Program-made: the position numbers and the translations under genes
NCBI GenBank assembly: GCA_973895155.1
Contig: OZ316891.1
Span: 23,064,001 to 23,128,000, forward strand
Origin: Marsupella aquatica
Lineage: Eukaryota; Marchantiophyta
Reading direction: 5' to 3'
DNA: 64,000 nt
Notes under the pieces: model-generated
Told to the model about the DNA's origin: nothing
Seen by the model: only the letters and a program-made list of their open reading frames with translations
Databases searched by the model: none
Shown: positions 32,243-44,500 of the stretch, one piece after another
Layout of the letters: each line of letters opens with the position of its first letter
Position numbering within the stretch: the first letter of the stretch is position 1

Positions 32243-35200
32243 TGTCAAACACTTGCCAAGGAGCTTAAGCGGCTTTTCTCCCCAAAAGACTACCTAATAC
32301 CTGCTCCATGTCATACCAGGGTCACAAAGGATTGACAAAACTTCTGAAGTGTGCTTACAATGTCCAATCACTCCATACATAAGTAGTTTCAACTCTCCAC
32401 TTCTAGAGAGGTAGTCCCCTTGACTACTTTTGTACTCACCCCTTCCCCTCTCCTCTACTCCAAGGATCAGCAAGGGGGATCTCCGCTCCAAGCTGTCACC
32501 TTAGAGTAGATTCTCACACAAACACCCAAGAACCCAAAGTACTTTCCTCTTCAAGCTTAAGTCTCCTCAAGACCCTCAAAGTAGTGTTACCCCTCAACCT
32601 TGCCCCCCTGGCCTTGGTTTGGGTCCACACATCCCCTTTGAGCCCTAGAGAAGGCTCCTCTATCTAAGGACTCTTCCTCTTGTTCTTACTTCTTGTTAAC
32701 ACCACACACCAAGCAAAGTACTTTCCACCCTCAAGCTATAATCCTCTCTAAGTCTCAAAGTAATGCTATACCTTAACCTTGCCTCCTTGGCCTTGGTTTT
32801 GTACTAGCACATCCCCTTCAAGCTTAGACCAAGATTATACCATAGCATGGACTCTTCTCTTGCTCTCATATACTTCAAATGCACTCACACTTAATGGTCA
32901 CAATGAAGATTGGTAAGTCTCCTTTTATTGCATCACCTTTACAACAAAAGTTCACTACACATTCTCCACACTAAGCATGGACCACCTCTCCTTTCTCAAG
33001 CTTAGCCCTACCTTGGCAAGGTAGAGATTTCACTTAAGAGATGAGACTCCCGGTCCCTAACAAATGAAAACTTCCTCCTTATATACTATCTCCTTCCACA
33101 TCACACCAAGCTTGACCTGGGGTCCAACTATACCTCCCCCAAGTCCTCCTAACACACAAAGTCCAACTCTATAGTTCATAGCCCACCCTACTACTTGCTA
33201 TTTTGCCTCCTTCCAAGCCCTGGAATATGCCACACATGAGTGGTATGCTTTGACTTCCAAACCTACTCCCACTTATGGTCCTCCTCACCAGCTTACCAAC
33301 CCACTTGAAAGCTCGCAAAAAGAGTGAGTGAGTCTCAAGTTGTGCCTAGTCAAAGTTGGCCTTATTTTACTTGTAACCCCTTTACTACCCTAAGTAAACT
33401 ACCCCCTATATTTACTTTTCTTAACTTGATGGCCTTACACCTTTGGCCAAAGGTAAGTACCCTTCTCTAGAGCCTAACTCAAGTGGTATGGGTGCAAGAA
33501 AGGTCAGCCCCTAAATCTGGTATTCATTCCCCTATGCCGACTTTGGTTTGCAAGTTGTCGGGACTCCCTCGTGGCCTCGGTTAAAAATATATTTGAGTGA
33601 TTACTTTTCTGGGGTTCCACCTTCACCAGGGGGTGCCTTATCTTCCCCTAACTCAGCACAAAAAAATTTGGGCCCCAACGGATACCTCTAGCCAAAGTTA
33701 TGCCCATTCTCCCAAGGCCTGTTTTTGGTGTAAAGCGGGTGTAAGCGGCGGCCCGATTACACTTACCTTACATGCCCCTTATGGGGATTCCACGTGTCAT
33801 GAGGGGAGAGCACTCTCATTATACTCATGTTTCTTATGAAGAAATTGTAAGGACAGCAATGTTTGCAGCCATTTCTCTCTCGTGAATTCAATCTAAAACC
33901 ACAGCATTCTCTATTGGATTCTTTCTTGTGCAGCAGTCCAGCTGATCAGCCGCCAGCCCCTCAATTTCACAGCCACCATAGCTCACAGCCAGCCTAGTCA
34001 ATTTCGCAGCTAGCCCACCTCTTCAATTTTGCCGCTAGCAACACAGTCAATTTCGCAGCTAGCAGCACAGTCACATCAGCGCATTTACAGCACAACAACA
34101 GCAGATTTGAAGCACAGCAGCAGCAACCATAGCTTGATTCCTTCTCAGTCAAGCAGGTCTCTCTTCTCAATTTCGTAGCTGCCCACCTTTGCAATTTCGC
34201 AGCTAGCAGCAGCATCATTCAATTCAGCAGCATCAAGGCAGCAGCCAGCCAATTCTCATGAGCATCTCGTGCCTGATTAGTAGGAGCACCTCTAATCTAG
34301 TGTGCAGCTGTCATAGCAGCAAGCAGCCTTCCCAATTCAAAGCCAGCAGCGATCCTAATTTGCAGCCATAGCTCTTTTCCTTCTCAGCAGCCATAGCTTC
34401 TTCAATCAGCAACAGCCCTTGCTTCTTCAATCAGCAGCAGCCATTTCAATTCAGCCGCCCTTCCTTCAATTCAGCCGCCCTTGTGCTCAATTGATTCCTC
34501 AAGTAATCATGCAGCACCTTTGGACAGCCTCCCGGTGCTTGACGTCCTCACCAGCCTCGTGCTTGCTCCTCCTTGCCTCGTGCTCGCTCCTCCTTGCCTC
34601 GTGCTCGCCGCGTGATCGTCGCCCACGCGGTTTACACTTAGAAAAAAATACATTTTTTTTTTGGAAAAACAGCATTTTGGGGCGATTTTGGACCCCCCTC
34701 CAAAACTCACACATAAGTCCAAAAGGACTTCTGAGTAGCTCCACTGATTCTATGGACATAGGACTATGTCCGGGTTTACTAAGATATAAACAAAACCCTA
34801 TAACAACTTTTCTAAAATTAGGCAAAGAGGGTCAAGTCTTTATGTCTTCCAAAATTCTTCTCAACTTTGAGATGCTCCCAAAAAGTAACCAAGTGTGACA
34901 AAGTTGTCCCACAAGTTTCTAGGGATAGAGGGGACCATACTTAACCCACTTCCAAACTTGGAACCCCTACATTTACCCATCAGCTATTTTTCCCGGGACC
35001 CGCTATTTGGTAACTTTGATTTTTGCCAAAATACTTATAACTCCTAGGTTAAGACCCCACTTGACTTCATACTTTTTCAGGGTTCCCTAGGGACCTCCCA
35101 GCACCCATGGGAGAAATATCAGCCAAAAATAAGATGTCCGGTGTCGGGTCATTTTTCGGTCCCGACTTAGTCGCCTATTATAACTAAGGACGGACTAGTT

Positions 35201-35406
35201 TCCTGCCCCTCCTATAGTAACTTGCTTACCCCTAGATAACTTTGCATAACTAAATTCCCTCTTACCTCTACTAAGCTTCCCTTCTTACTTAAGTGCCCTA
35301 AACCTAGCTACTCTGATAGCACTAAAACTTTTTCCCTAACTATTTCCTCTTCTAAACGAAAGAATGTCATGTTTCTCTACACTAGCTGACACTGAGCCAT
35401 CCCACA
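32243..35406 (-). mobile_element. G2 3' LTR
   Basis: Plus-strand ends are TGTCAAACACTTG and CCATCCCACA. It contains a CAG/GCAGC-rich low-complexity stretch at about 33950-34450 and no reading frame that I trust. The promoter lies in its minus-strand U3 but cannot be placed by eye. Confidence 0.93.
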
Positions 35407-35420
35407 TAGCCCCCTACTTA
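35407..35420 (-). other. G2 polypurine tract
   Basis: The minus strand reads AAGTAGGGGGCTA directly before the 3' LTR. This is the expected position and composition for the plus-strand DNA primer. Confidence 0.7.
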
Positions 35421-35446
35421 AGTGTGCAGCGTCCCCGCAAACACAC

Positions 35447-38400
35447 TTATTCCTGATTAAAGTACCTTTTCAACCTATCATGATGCACTCTAGTAGGGAA
35501 CACCTCTCCTTCAAGAGTAGCAAGCTGAATTGACCCATTAGCATAAACCTGGTGAACAACATAAGGACCCAACCACCGAGTATGCAACTTGCCTGGAAAA
35601 TGAGCATACCTACTGTCATAGAGTAATACCAGTTGTCCAGCAAGTAAAGAAGTTGGCTTCTTCAACTTCTTGTCATGATGTTGCTTCACTTGAGCTTGCT
35701 TCTTCTTCACTTGCTTGCTTGCCTCTTCCTGGATTTCCTCCAACTCCTCCAGCTGGTAAGCTCTCTCCATTAAACTCTGGTCAGCCTCCATTCTCTCCTC
35801 CACACTTACCCTCAAAGTAGGCACTTCAAACTCAACAGGTACAAGGGAGTGTTGTCCAAATACTAGGTAGAAAGGACTATGGCCGGTTGTGGTCTTGAAA
35901 GCAAGGTTGTAGGAGTACACAGCTGAGTATAATTTGTCATCCCAATCAGTCTTGTGTGCCGCCACGGTTTTGTTCAAGATCTTGCCAATGATGCCATTAG
36001 CTCTCTCCGTTAATCCATTGGCCTTGGGGTGATAGGGGGTGGTCTTCCTATGCTTAATCAAGTAATGGTTAGTGAGCTCCTCCACAACTTCATTCAAGAA
36101 GTGAGTCCCCCTATCACTAACCAGCTCTAGAGGTGGCCCAAATCTGGTAAAAATCTGTTGATACATGAACCTTGCTACTGTGAGAGCATTATCCTTGCTG
36201 GTTGGTCTTGCCTCTACCCACTTAGTAGCATAATCAGTTGCAAGAAGGATGTATCGATTCCTTCTAGACCTGGTCACAGGAGTGATGGGACCTATGAAAT
36301 CTATACCCCACTTCTCAAAAGGTGCAAGAGGTAAGATGGTGGTAAGAGGGTGATGCCTTGAGTGAGCTGGCTTACCTGTCCTTTGGCAAGGGTCACATCC
36401 CCTCACAAAAAGACTTACATCCTTATGAAGTGTTGGCCACCAATACCCTGCATCAAGAATTTTCCTTGCTGTTGTTGCACTTGCATAATGGCCACCAGCC
36501 TCCTCCTCATGCATAGCTCTCATCACAATGGAGATTTCCTTCTTCTCCAAACACCTCCTTAGTCTCCCATCAACTCCTTCCTTGTGAAGGACACCCTTCA
36601 CCAATAAGTAAGGTCTGATTTTTCTCAGGAAAACAGCAGCCTCCTCTTGGTTCAAATCTCTTGGTAGCCGGGTTGTGAGAAGAAATTGGATGATATCCAA
36701 ATACCATGTATCTCCTCCACTTCCCACATGAAAGAGGTCTTCATCTGGAAACTGATCATCCACCTCCTTCAAGTCCTCTTCTCCTTCAATCCTTGAGAAG
36801 AAGTCTGCATTCCCATGCTTCTTACCAGGCCTGACCCTCACCTCATAATCAAACTCTTGGAGCAACAAGATCCACCTTGCCACTCTACCAGTTACATCAG
36901 GTTTATTCACCATATACTTGAGAGCATTGTGATCAGTATGAAAGACCACCTTATAGCCCAACAAGTAGTGCCTAAACTTCTTACAAGAGTAGATGATTCC
37001 TAGAGCTTCTCTATCGGTTGGTGAGTAATTCTTTTCAGCTGGTGCCAATAGTCTACTTGCAAAGTAGATAGGGTGATCCCTATTCTGGTCATCAAGTTGA
37101 CTAAGCACCACACCAATACAAAAGCCAGACACATCCACATACACATGAAATTCTCTACTCCAATCTGGTGCTATCAAGATAGGGGCTTCAACCAACCTGT
37201 TCTTCAACTCCTGAAAACTTGCTAGCCTCTCAACTGAGGGTTCAACCTCAGCCCCCTTCTTAAGCATGCTGGTTAGGGGTAAAGCTACTTTAGCAAAGTC
37301 CTTAATGAACCTCCTATAGTAGTTTAAACATCCCAAGAATCCCCTCAACTCTGTCACTGAAGTTGGAAACTTGACAGCCATCCAAACAGCAACCTTCTCT
37401 TGGTCCACTTCTATGCCCTTCTTGGATACCTTGTGGCCAAGTAGTATCCCTTCTTCCACACCAAAGAAGCACTTCCCTGGGTGAAGCTTCAAACCAACTT
37501 CCCTACATCTTTGGAAGGTCATCCTCAAATGTTCAACATGGTCCTTCCCCCTTCCAAAAACAGCAAAGTCATCTATGAATACTTCCAAGAACTTTCTCAA
37601 GTAGTCATGAAAGATATTCATCATCAACCTTTGGAACATACCAGGGGCATTACAAAGACCAAAAGGCATCCTCCGAAAGGCATAAATCCCCCACTCAGTA
37701 GTAAAGGCTGTCTTCAACTGGTCCTCCTTCCTTATCCAAATCTGGTTGTAACCTGAGTACCCATCTAGGAAGCTATACACTTCCCAACCAGCTACTAAAT
37801 CAAGTACCATATCAGTAAATGGAATGGGATAGTGGTCCTTCTTAGTGGCCTCATTGAGTTTCCTAAAGTCTTGGCAAACTCGGATCTTAGGCTTACCATC
37901 CAAGCCTGGTTTCTTTGGTACTATGACAATTGGAGAAACCCACTCACTATTCAACACAGGATAGATGAAACCTGCTTCCAGCAATTTGTCTATCTCTTCC
38001 TTCACCATCAAGGAGTACTTGGGATTCATCCGATATTGCCTTTGTCTCACAGGTGAAGCTCCTAGCATCAAGTCGATTCTATGCTCACCAAGTTCAGGGT
38101 TTACACCAGTAAGATCCAAGTGACTCCAAGCAAACACATCCACATATTCACCTAGCAAATCTTGGATAGTTTTCTCTTCACCTGATCCCAGGGCATTTCC
38201 CAAGTTGAAGGTCTTGTCTTGCTGGACAGAGATGGTTCTGTACTGCTCAGCTCGAATCACCTCCATCTTGTTCCTCATTGTGGAGTCAAAAGTGCCCTCA
38301 AGTTGTGCCAACCTCATGCCTCCATAGACGGGTGCATTTTCAGCACTTAACTCCTCCTTCTCCTTGCTTGAATGCTGGTCTTCCTGAGTCTCATCCTCCT

Positions 38401-41400
38401 CTGAGTTTGCAGCCTTCAATTGGTCCTCTAGCTCCTTTATCTTGAGCTTTAACAAGGCTAAGTGCTTAGCCTTTAACCTCTGGTCATTACTCCTTGTCTT
38501 GATCTCAACTTGGGCAGCACCCTTGCTGGTCTGATCAACCTCCTGAGCCATTGTGATAGTGTCTTCTTGGTTGCTCTCCTTGGCTGAGGTCTCAGCCTGC
38601 TTCACCTCCTCGAGACTGGTCACTTCACTGAGACTGGGCAGAGGTGAATGGCTGGTAAGAGCCTCCTGCTCTTGCTCCTCTCCAAACACTTCTTCTTCAG
38701 TCCATTGGCTCACCATGTTCAACATGTATACCTCATCCTCATCAGATTCAGATTTGGTACTCAACTCATCGGAAAGTTCAGAATCATATTCATCCAACTC
38801 ATCAGTAGTCTCTCCTTGATGCTTGTCATGACCCCATGAAACTGAAGTGGCTGGTTTGCCAAACCTAAACTCCTTCTTGCCCCAATCAGACACTACTTTG
38901 GCTCCATATAGCCAAGGCCTCCCAATCAAGATTGGGTAAGTAGATGGCCTTGCTGGTCTCATCACCAAGTAATTCAACAAGAACTCCTGCCCCCCAATGA
39001 GAGTAGGTACTTGAGTAAGTGTCCCCACCGGTAGCACTCTTGCTCCATTTGCTAGCCTCATTGTCCTTGCTGTTGGCTGAAGTTTCTTGAAACCTAGTTG
39101 TTGGGCAGTAGCCTCAATCATGATATTCACACCTGAGCCTCCATCAACTGGTACATACGAGAGTACACACCCATTTACTTGAACATCAATCTCAGGTGCT
39201 CCAAGGTCTTCACAAACCATCATCACATCAGCTGGGGTACCAACCTTTGGAAGCTTCCTTCTTCTCCTTCCTACCAACATCTCCTTCAGTTGCCTCCTAT
39301 ACAAAGGGTTGTCTTTGATCAGCTGCCCCACTGTAGCAGTAACCAAACAATCTTTCACATCCTTCTTGATGTCATAAGAGGGTACCTTGCTGGTCTCTTT
39401 CTTCTCTTCCACCTCAGCTTTTTCCTTCAAAGCTTTAGCAACCTTCAGGTCTTTGTTGATGGCCTCTTGATGCTCCTTAGCCTCCATCTCCTCTAGTTGC
39501 CTCTTGACTTCCTCATTCACCTTGGGATAGAAGAGCTTCGGATGGTCTCTCTTGTAGTCACTATCTTCAGCTGGTGGGACTTGAACTTCTGCTCCAACTT
39601 CAACTTCGATTGGTGACTCCGTTGAGTGCTCCTTTCTCTCCTTCCTCTTCTTCCTCTCTTCCACTCTTTCCTTCTTTCTTGTGGACCTGGTAGACACCTT
39701 GTAACACACAGCTTCCTCCTCAGGTGTCTCCATTCCTGGTAGATCTGGCTGGTTCTCCCCACCAGCAACTTGTGTCACTCCATCTTTGGCCTCCTCTTGC
39801 CACTCCATACTCAAGAAGTTCACTGTGGCTTCACCGGGAGCCTTGGCAACCGCTGGTGGTGGTGCTTCTATCCTTCCTATCATCATCTTGGCAGCAGATC
39901 CAATAGGACAGTTGGCTGTGGTATGACCCTCCCTTTTGCACACAGCACAAAGAGGATAGGGAGCTCCTTGTCCCTGCCTCCTTGGTTCGGGGCAACTGTT
40001 GGAATAGTGCCCTGGTTTTTGACAGTTCCAGCAGATCACCACGGTAGTTCTTGCCACTCCCCCAGGTCCTTGAGGTCCCATTTGATCCACCATCCTTGGT
40101 TGAAGACCAGGCATCAGTTGAGGTGCCATGGGTGGAGCTGGTCTTCCTTGCAAAGTTCTTGGGCCTCCTGAAATCTGGTACACCATCTCCGGGGCTTCTT
40201 CATAGAAGTAGTCCACCACTTCACTTGCTTGATAAACATCGTTGGACTCTTCATTGACATACTGAACTTGATTCCTCCAACCTTGACACTCTTGAGGTGT
40301 ATGGCCAAAACTCTTGCACTTGACACACCATACATGGGCTCTATTCACCGGCACTTTTCTCCTATCAGGTTGCACACCAGCAAAGTGAACTGATAGGGCC
40401 TTGAGTTGGTTGGTGATCTCACTCATCTTGTTATCCATCACCTTCTTCTCCTTGGTTGCTGGTGTAGAACCTTCCACCAAGTTGAAGGTTGCAGATTTGT
40501 GGTGCTTACCACCTGGCTTCTTCTTGCTGGCTCTCCTCTTCTGGTCGCTTTTTCTCTTTGCCTTCTTCTTCTTCTTCTTCTTCTTCTTCTCGGAGTCCTC
40601 CTCAGAATCAGATTCTGAATCAGAACTGGAACTACTCTCCTCAGATTCCGACTCAGAAGTATCCTCAACTGAACTACTTGATTCACTTGAGCTAGAAGAA
40701 GAATCACTATAAGCAAATCGCTTCTTCTTTCTCCTACTCTTGGAACTAGAGATCTCAGCACTCCTATAAGACTGAGCCGCCTCAATGGCCTCATCCAACG
40801 TATTAGGGTGAGATTGCCTTACTGAGACACCCATCTTCTTGGGTAGGCTTGCCACAAACCAAGCCAACAACATGGAGTCTACTGGTCTGGGGTCAAGCTT
40901 GGTAGCTAACCTTTGAAACCTTTGCAGAAACCTCCTTACTGACTCCTTGGATCCCATTCTGATCTCTCCCATCTTGATCAGAGCTTCCGATTCTTCTCCC
41001 ACCTTCCTAAACTCCTGCAAGAATGCTAGCTTGAAGGCATCCCAATCATTCTTGATGGCATTTGATAGGCTATTGAACCAAGGTCTTGCTTCTCCTCTCA
41101 AGACCCCCGCCAAAGTGGTCAACTTAATATCAAACTCTCCATTGGCTTGGGCTGTCCCAATGAAGTCCTCCAACCAAGCATCAGGATCCTCCTTGGGCTT
41201 GCCATGGAATGTCTTGTACTGAAATCTTGCTCTTTGAGTCACCACCATGGCTGCTTCTTGATCTTCACTTGTGTTGGTAGTGGAAGAAGATGTATCACTC
41301 CACCCTACACCAGGTTCCGCTTCAGCTTGCAAATGAATGTCCACCCAATCTGGTTGCTCCAACTGGTCACCAAAGTTGAAACTAAGAGAGGCTTCTTTTA

Positions 41401-41425
41401 GTGCTTGACTCCTTGTAGTGGGCAT
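35447..41425 (-). CDS. G2 gag-pol polyprotein, intact single frame (about 1,992 aa)
   Basis: First ATG at 41425 (MPTTRSQALKEAS); the frame is open upstream to a TTG at 41515. Order: gag core (WLEDFIGTAQANGEFDI...ARPWFNSL); a Ser/Glu-rich and Lys-rich stretch; three CCHC knuckles (CVKCKSFGHTPQEC, CWNCQKPGHYSNSC, CAVCKREGHTTANC); a protease with VDGGSG near 39140; reverse transcriptase with MPFGLCNAP and FIDDFAVF near 37570; RNase H with YVDVSGFCIG and HTDHNALKY; an integrase zinc finger (H...H...CDPCQRTG); and an integrase core with GIDFIGPI, SDRGTHFLNEVVEE and HPKANGLTERANG. No frameshift or stop. The FIDD form and tRNA-Asp primer fit the Athila/Tat side. No chromodomain is seen at the C-terminus. 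Confidence 0.93.
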   Translation of the reverse strand: MPTTRSQALKEASLSFNFGDQLEQPDWVDIHLQAEAEPGVGWSDTSSSTTNTSEDQEAAMVVTQRARFQYKTFHGKPKEDPDAWLEDFIGTAQANGEFDIKLTTLAGVLRGEARPWFNSLSNAIKNDWDAFKLAFLQEFRKVGEESEALIKMGEIRMGSKESVRRFLQRFQRLATKLDPRPVDSMLLAWFVASLPKKMGVSVRQSHPNTLDEAIEAAQSYRSAEISSSKSRRKKKRFAYSDSSSSSSESSSSVEDTSESESEESSSSSDSESDSEEDSEKKKKKKKKKAKRKSDQKRRASKKKPGGKHHKSATFNLVEGSTPATKEKKVMDNKMSEITNQLKALSVHFAGVQPDRRKVPVNRAHVWCVKCKSFGHTPQECQGWRNQVQYVNEESNDVYQASEVVDYFYEEAPEMVYQISGGPRTLQGRPAPPMAPQLMPGLQPRMVDQMGPQGPGGVARTTVVICWNCQKPGHYSNSCPEPRRQGQGAPYPLCAVCKREGHTTANCPIGSAAKMMIGRIEAPPPAVAKAPGEATVNFLSMEWQEEAKDGVTQVAGGENQPDLPGMETPEEEAVCYKVSTRSTRKKERVEERKKRKERKEHSTESPIEVEVGAEVQVPPAEDSDYKRDHPKLFYPKVNEEVKRQLEEMEAKEHQEAINKDLKVAKALKEKAEVEEKKETSKVPSYDIKKDVKDCLVTATVGQLIKDNPLYRRQLKEMLVGRRRRKLPKVGTPADVMMVCEDLGAPEIDVQVNGCVLSYVPVDGGSGVNIMIEATAQQLGFKKLQPTARTMRLANGARVLPVGTLTQVPTLIGGQEFLLNYLVMRPARPSTYPILIGRPWLYGAKVVSDWGKKEFRFGKPATSVSWGHDKHQGETTDELDEYDSELSDELSTKSESDEDEVYMLNMVSQWTEEEVFGEEQEQEALTSHSPLPSLSEVTSLEEVKQAETSAKESNQEDTITMAQEVDQTSKGAAQVEIKTRSNDQRLKAKHLALLKLKIKELEDQLKAANSEEDETQEDQHSSKEKEELSAENAPVYGGMRLAQLEGTFDSTMRNKMEVIRAEQYRTISVQQDKTFNLGNALGSGEEKTIQDLLGEYVDVFAWSHLDLTGVNPELGEHRIDLMLGASPVRQRQYRMNPKYSLMVKEEIDKLLEAGFIYPVLNSEWVSPIVIVPKKPGLDGKPKIRVCQDFRKLNEATKKDHYPIPFTDMVLDLVAGWEVYSFLDGYSGYNQIWIRKEDQLKTAFTTEWGIYAFRRMPFGLCNAPGMFQRLMMNIFHDYLRKFLEVFIDDFAVFGRGKDHVEHLRMTFQRCREVGLKLHPGKCFFGVEEGILLGHKVSKKGIEVDQEKVAVWMAVKFPTSVTELRGFLGCLNYYRRFIKDFAKVALPLTSMLKKGAEVEPSVERLASFQELKNRLVEAPILIAPDWSREFHVYVDVSGFCIGVVLSQLDDQNRDHPIYFASRLLAPAEKNYSPTDREALGIIYSCKKFRHYLLGYKVVFHTDHNALKYMVNKPDVTGRVARWILLLQEFDYEVRVRPGKKHGNADFFSRIEGEEDLKEVDDQFPDEDLFHVGSGGDTWYLDIIQFLLTTRLPRDLNQEEAAVFLRKIRPYLLVKGVLHKEGVDGRLRRCLEKKEISIVMRAMHEEEAGGHYASATTARKILDAGYWWPTLHKDVSLFVRGCDPCQRTGKPAHSRHHPLTTILPLAPFEKWGIDFIGPITPVTRSRRNRYILLATDYATKWVEARPTSKDNALTVARFMYQQIFTRFGPPLELVSDRGTHFLNEVVEELTNHYLIKHRKTTPYHPKANGLTERANGIIGKILNKTVAAHKTDWDDKLYSAVYSYNLAFKTTTGHSPFYLVFGQHSLVPVEFEVPTLRVSVEERMEADQSLMERAYQLEELEEIQEEASKQVKKKQAQVKQHHDKKLKKPTSLLAGQLVLLYDSRYAHFPGKLHTRWLGPYVVHQVYANGSIQLATLEGEVFPTRVHHDRLKRYFNQE

Positions 41426-41532
41426 GCCACTCACAATCACCTTCTTATCTCCCTTCTTCTCTTGAACAGCAAACCTGCAAACACACCTCCAAGTCTTGTG
41501 GCTCCACTCCAACAAAAACTGTAAAGAGTTGT

Positions 41533-41550
41533 CCCCGGCAGCGGCGCCAA
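41533..41550 (-). other. G2 primer-binding site
   Basis: The minus strand reads TGGCGCCGCTGCCGGGGA about 20 nt after the 5' LTR. This is the tRNA-Asp-type site common in Athila/Tat-like plant gypsy elements. Confidence 0.8.
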
Positions 41551-41569
41551 AAACAAGGGTGGGACTCTA

Positions 41570-44500
41570 TGTCAAACACTTGCCAAGGAGCTTAAGCGGC
41601 TTTTCTCCCCAAAAGACTACCTAATACCTGCTCCATGTCATACCAGGGTCACAAAGGATTGACAAAACTTCTGAAGTGTGCTTACAATGTCCAATCACTC
41701 CATACATAAGTAGTTTCAACTCTCCACTTCTAGAGAGGTAGTCCCCTTGACTACTTTTGTACTCACCCCTTCCCCTCTCCTCTACTCCAAGGATCAGCAA
41801 GGGGGATCTCCGCTCCAAGCTGTCACCTTAGAGTAGATTCTCACACAAACACCCAAGAACCCAAAGTACTTTCCTCTTCAAGCTTAAGTCTCCTCAAGAC
41901 CCTCAAAGTAGTGTTACCCCTCAACCTTGCCCCCCTGGCCTTGGTTTGGGTCCACACATCCCCTTTGAGCCCTAGAGAAGGCTCCTCTATCTAAGGACTC
42001 TTCCTCTTGTTCTTACTTCTTGTTAACACCACACACCAAGCAAAGTACTTTCCACCCTCAAGCTATAATCCTCTCTAAGTCTCAAAGTAATGCTATACCT
42101 TAACCTTGCCTCCTTGGCCTTGGTTTTGTACTAGCACATCCCCTTCAAGCTTAGACCAAGATTATACCATAGCATGGACTCTTCTCTTGCTCTCATATAC
42201 TTCAAATGCACTCACACTTAATGGTCACAATGAAGATTGGTAAGTCTCCTTTTATTGCATCACCTTTACAACAAAAGTTCACTACACATTCTCCACACTA
42301 AGCATGGACCACCTCTCCTTTCTCAAGCTTAGCCCTACCTTGGCAAGGTAGAGATTTCACTTAAGAGATGAGACTCCCGGTCCCTAACAAATGAAAACTT
42401 CCTCCTTATATACTATCTCCTTCCACATCACACCAAGCTTGACCTGGGGTCCAACTATACCTCCCCCAAGTCCTCCTAACACACAAAGTCCAACTCTATA
42501 GTTCATAGCCCACCCTACTACTTGCTATTTTGCCTCCTTCCAAGCCCTGGAATATGCCACACATGAGTGGTATGCTTTGACTTCCAAACCTACTCCCACT
42601 TATGGTCCTCCTCACCAGCTTACCAACCCACTTGAAAGCTCGCAAAAAGAGTGAGTGAGTCTCAAGTTGTGCCTAGTCAAAGTTGGCCTTATTTTACTTG
42701 TAACCCCTTTACTACCCTAAGTAAACTACCCCCTATATTTACTTTTCTTAACTTGATGGCCTTACACCTTTGGCCAAAGGTAAGTACCCTTCTCTAGAGC
42801 CTAACTCAAGTGGTATGGGTGCAAGAAAGGTCAGCCCCTAAATCTGGTATTCATTCCCCTATGCCGACTTTGGTTTGCAAGTTGTCGGGACTCCCTCGTG
42901 GCCTCGGTTAAAAATATATTTGAGTGATTACTTTTCTGGGGTTCCACCTTCACCAGGGGGTGCCTTATCTTCCCCTAACTCAGCACAAAAAAATTTGGGC
43001 CCCAACGGATACCTCTAGCCAAAGTTATGCCCATTCTCCCAAGGCCTGTTTTTGGTGTAAAGCGGGTGTAAGCGGCGGCCCGATTACACTTACCTTACAT
43101 GCCCCTTATGGGGATTCCACGTGTCATGAGGGGAGAGCACTCTCATTATACTCATGTTTCTTATGAAGAAATTGTAAGGACAGCAATGTTTGCAGCCATT
43201 TCTCTCTCGTGAATTCAATCTAAAACCACAGCATTCTCTATTGGATTCTTTCTTGTGCAGCAGTCCAGCTGATCAGCCGCCAGCCCCTCAATTTCACAGC
43301 CACCATAGCTCACAGCCAGCCTAGTCAATTTCGCAGCTAGCCCACCTCTTCAATTTTGCCGCTAGCAACACAGTCAATTTCGCAGCTAGCAGCACAGTCA
43401 CATCAGCGCATTTACAGCACAACAACAGCAGATTTGAAGCACAGCAGCAGCAACCATAGCTTGATTCCTTCTCAGTCAAGCAGGTCTCTCTTCTCAATTT
43501 CGTAGCTGCCCACCTTTGCAATTTCGCAGCTAGCAGCAGCATCATTCAATTCAGCAGCATCAAGGCAGCAGCCAGCCAATTCTCATGAGCATCTCGTGCC
43601 TGATTAGTAGGAGCACCTCTAATCTAGTGTGCAGCTGTCATAGCAGCAAGCAGCCTTCCCAATTCAAAGCCAGCAGCGATCCTAATTTGCAGCCATAGCT
43701 CTTTTCCTTCTCAGCAGCCATAGCTTCTTCAATCAGCAACAGCCCTTGCTTCTTCAATCAGCAGCAGCCATTTCAATTCAGCCGCCCTTCCTTCAATTCA
43801 GCCGCCCTTGTGCTCAATTGATTCCTCAAGTAATCATGCAGCACCTTTGGACAGCCTCCCGGTGCTTGACGTCCTCACCAGCCTCGTGCTTGCTCCTCCT
43901 TGCCTCGTGCTCGCTCCTCCTTGCCTCGTGCTCGCCGCGTGATCGTCGCCCACGCGGTTTACACTTAGAAAAAAATACATTTTTTTTTTGGAAAAACAGC
44001 ATTTTGGGGCGATTTTGGACCCCCCTCCAAAACTCACACATAAGTCCAAAAGGACTTCTGAGTAGCTCCACTGATTCTATGGACATAGGACTATGTCCGG
44101 GTTTACTAAGATATAAACAAAACCCTATAACAACTTTTCTAAAATTAGGCAAAGAGGGTCAAGTCTTTATGTCTTCCAAAATTCTTCTCAACTTTGAGAT
44201 GCTCCCAAAAAGTAACCAAGTGTGACAAAGTTGTCCCACAAGTTTCTAGGGATAGAGGGGACCATACTTAACCCACTTCCAAACTTGGAACCCCTACATT
44301 TACCCATCAGCTATTTTTCCCGGGACCCGCTATTTGGTAACTTTGATTTTTGCCAAAATACTTATAACTCCTAGGTTAAGACCCCACTTGACTTCATACT
44401 TTTTCAGGGTTCCCTAGGGACCTCCCAGCACCCATGGGAGAAATATCAGCCAAAAATAAGATGTCCGGTGTCGGGTCATTTTTCGGTCCCGACTTAGTCG

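Noticed and set aside
34540-34620. Repeated CTCGTGCTCGCTCCTCCTTGC in both G2 LTRs as a gene or regulatory array
   Set aside because: A short low-complexity tandem stretch within an LTR, with no supported function.
40438-40794. Arg-rich and Leu-rich ORFs around 40400-40800
   Set aside because: Shadows of the Ser/Glu- and Lys-rich part of G2 gag in other frames.
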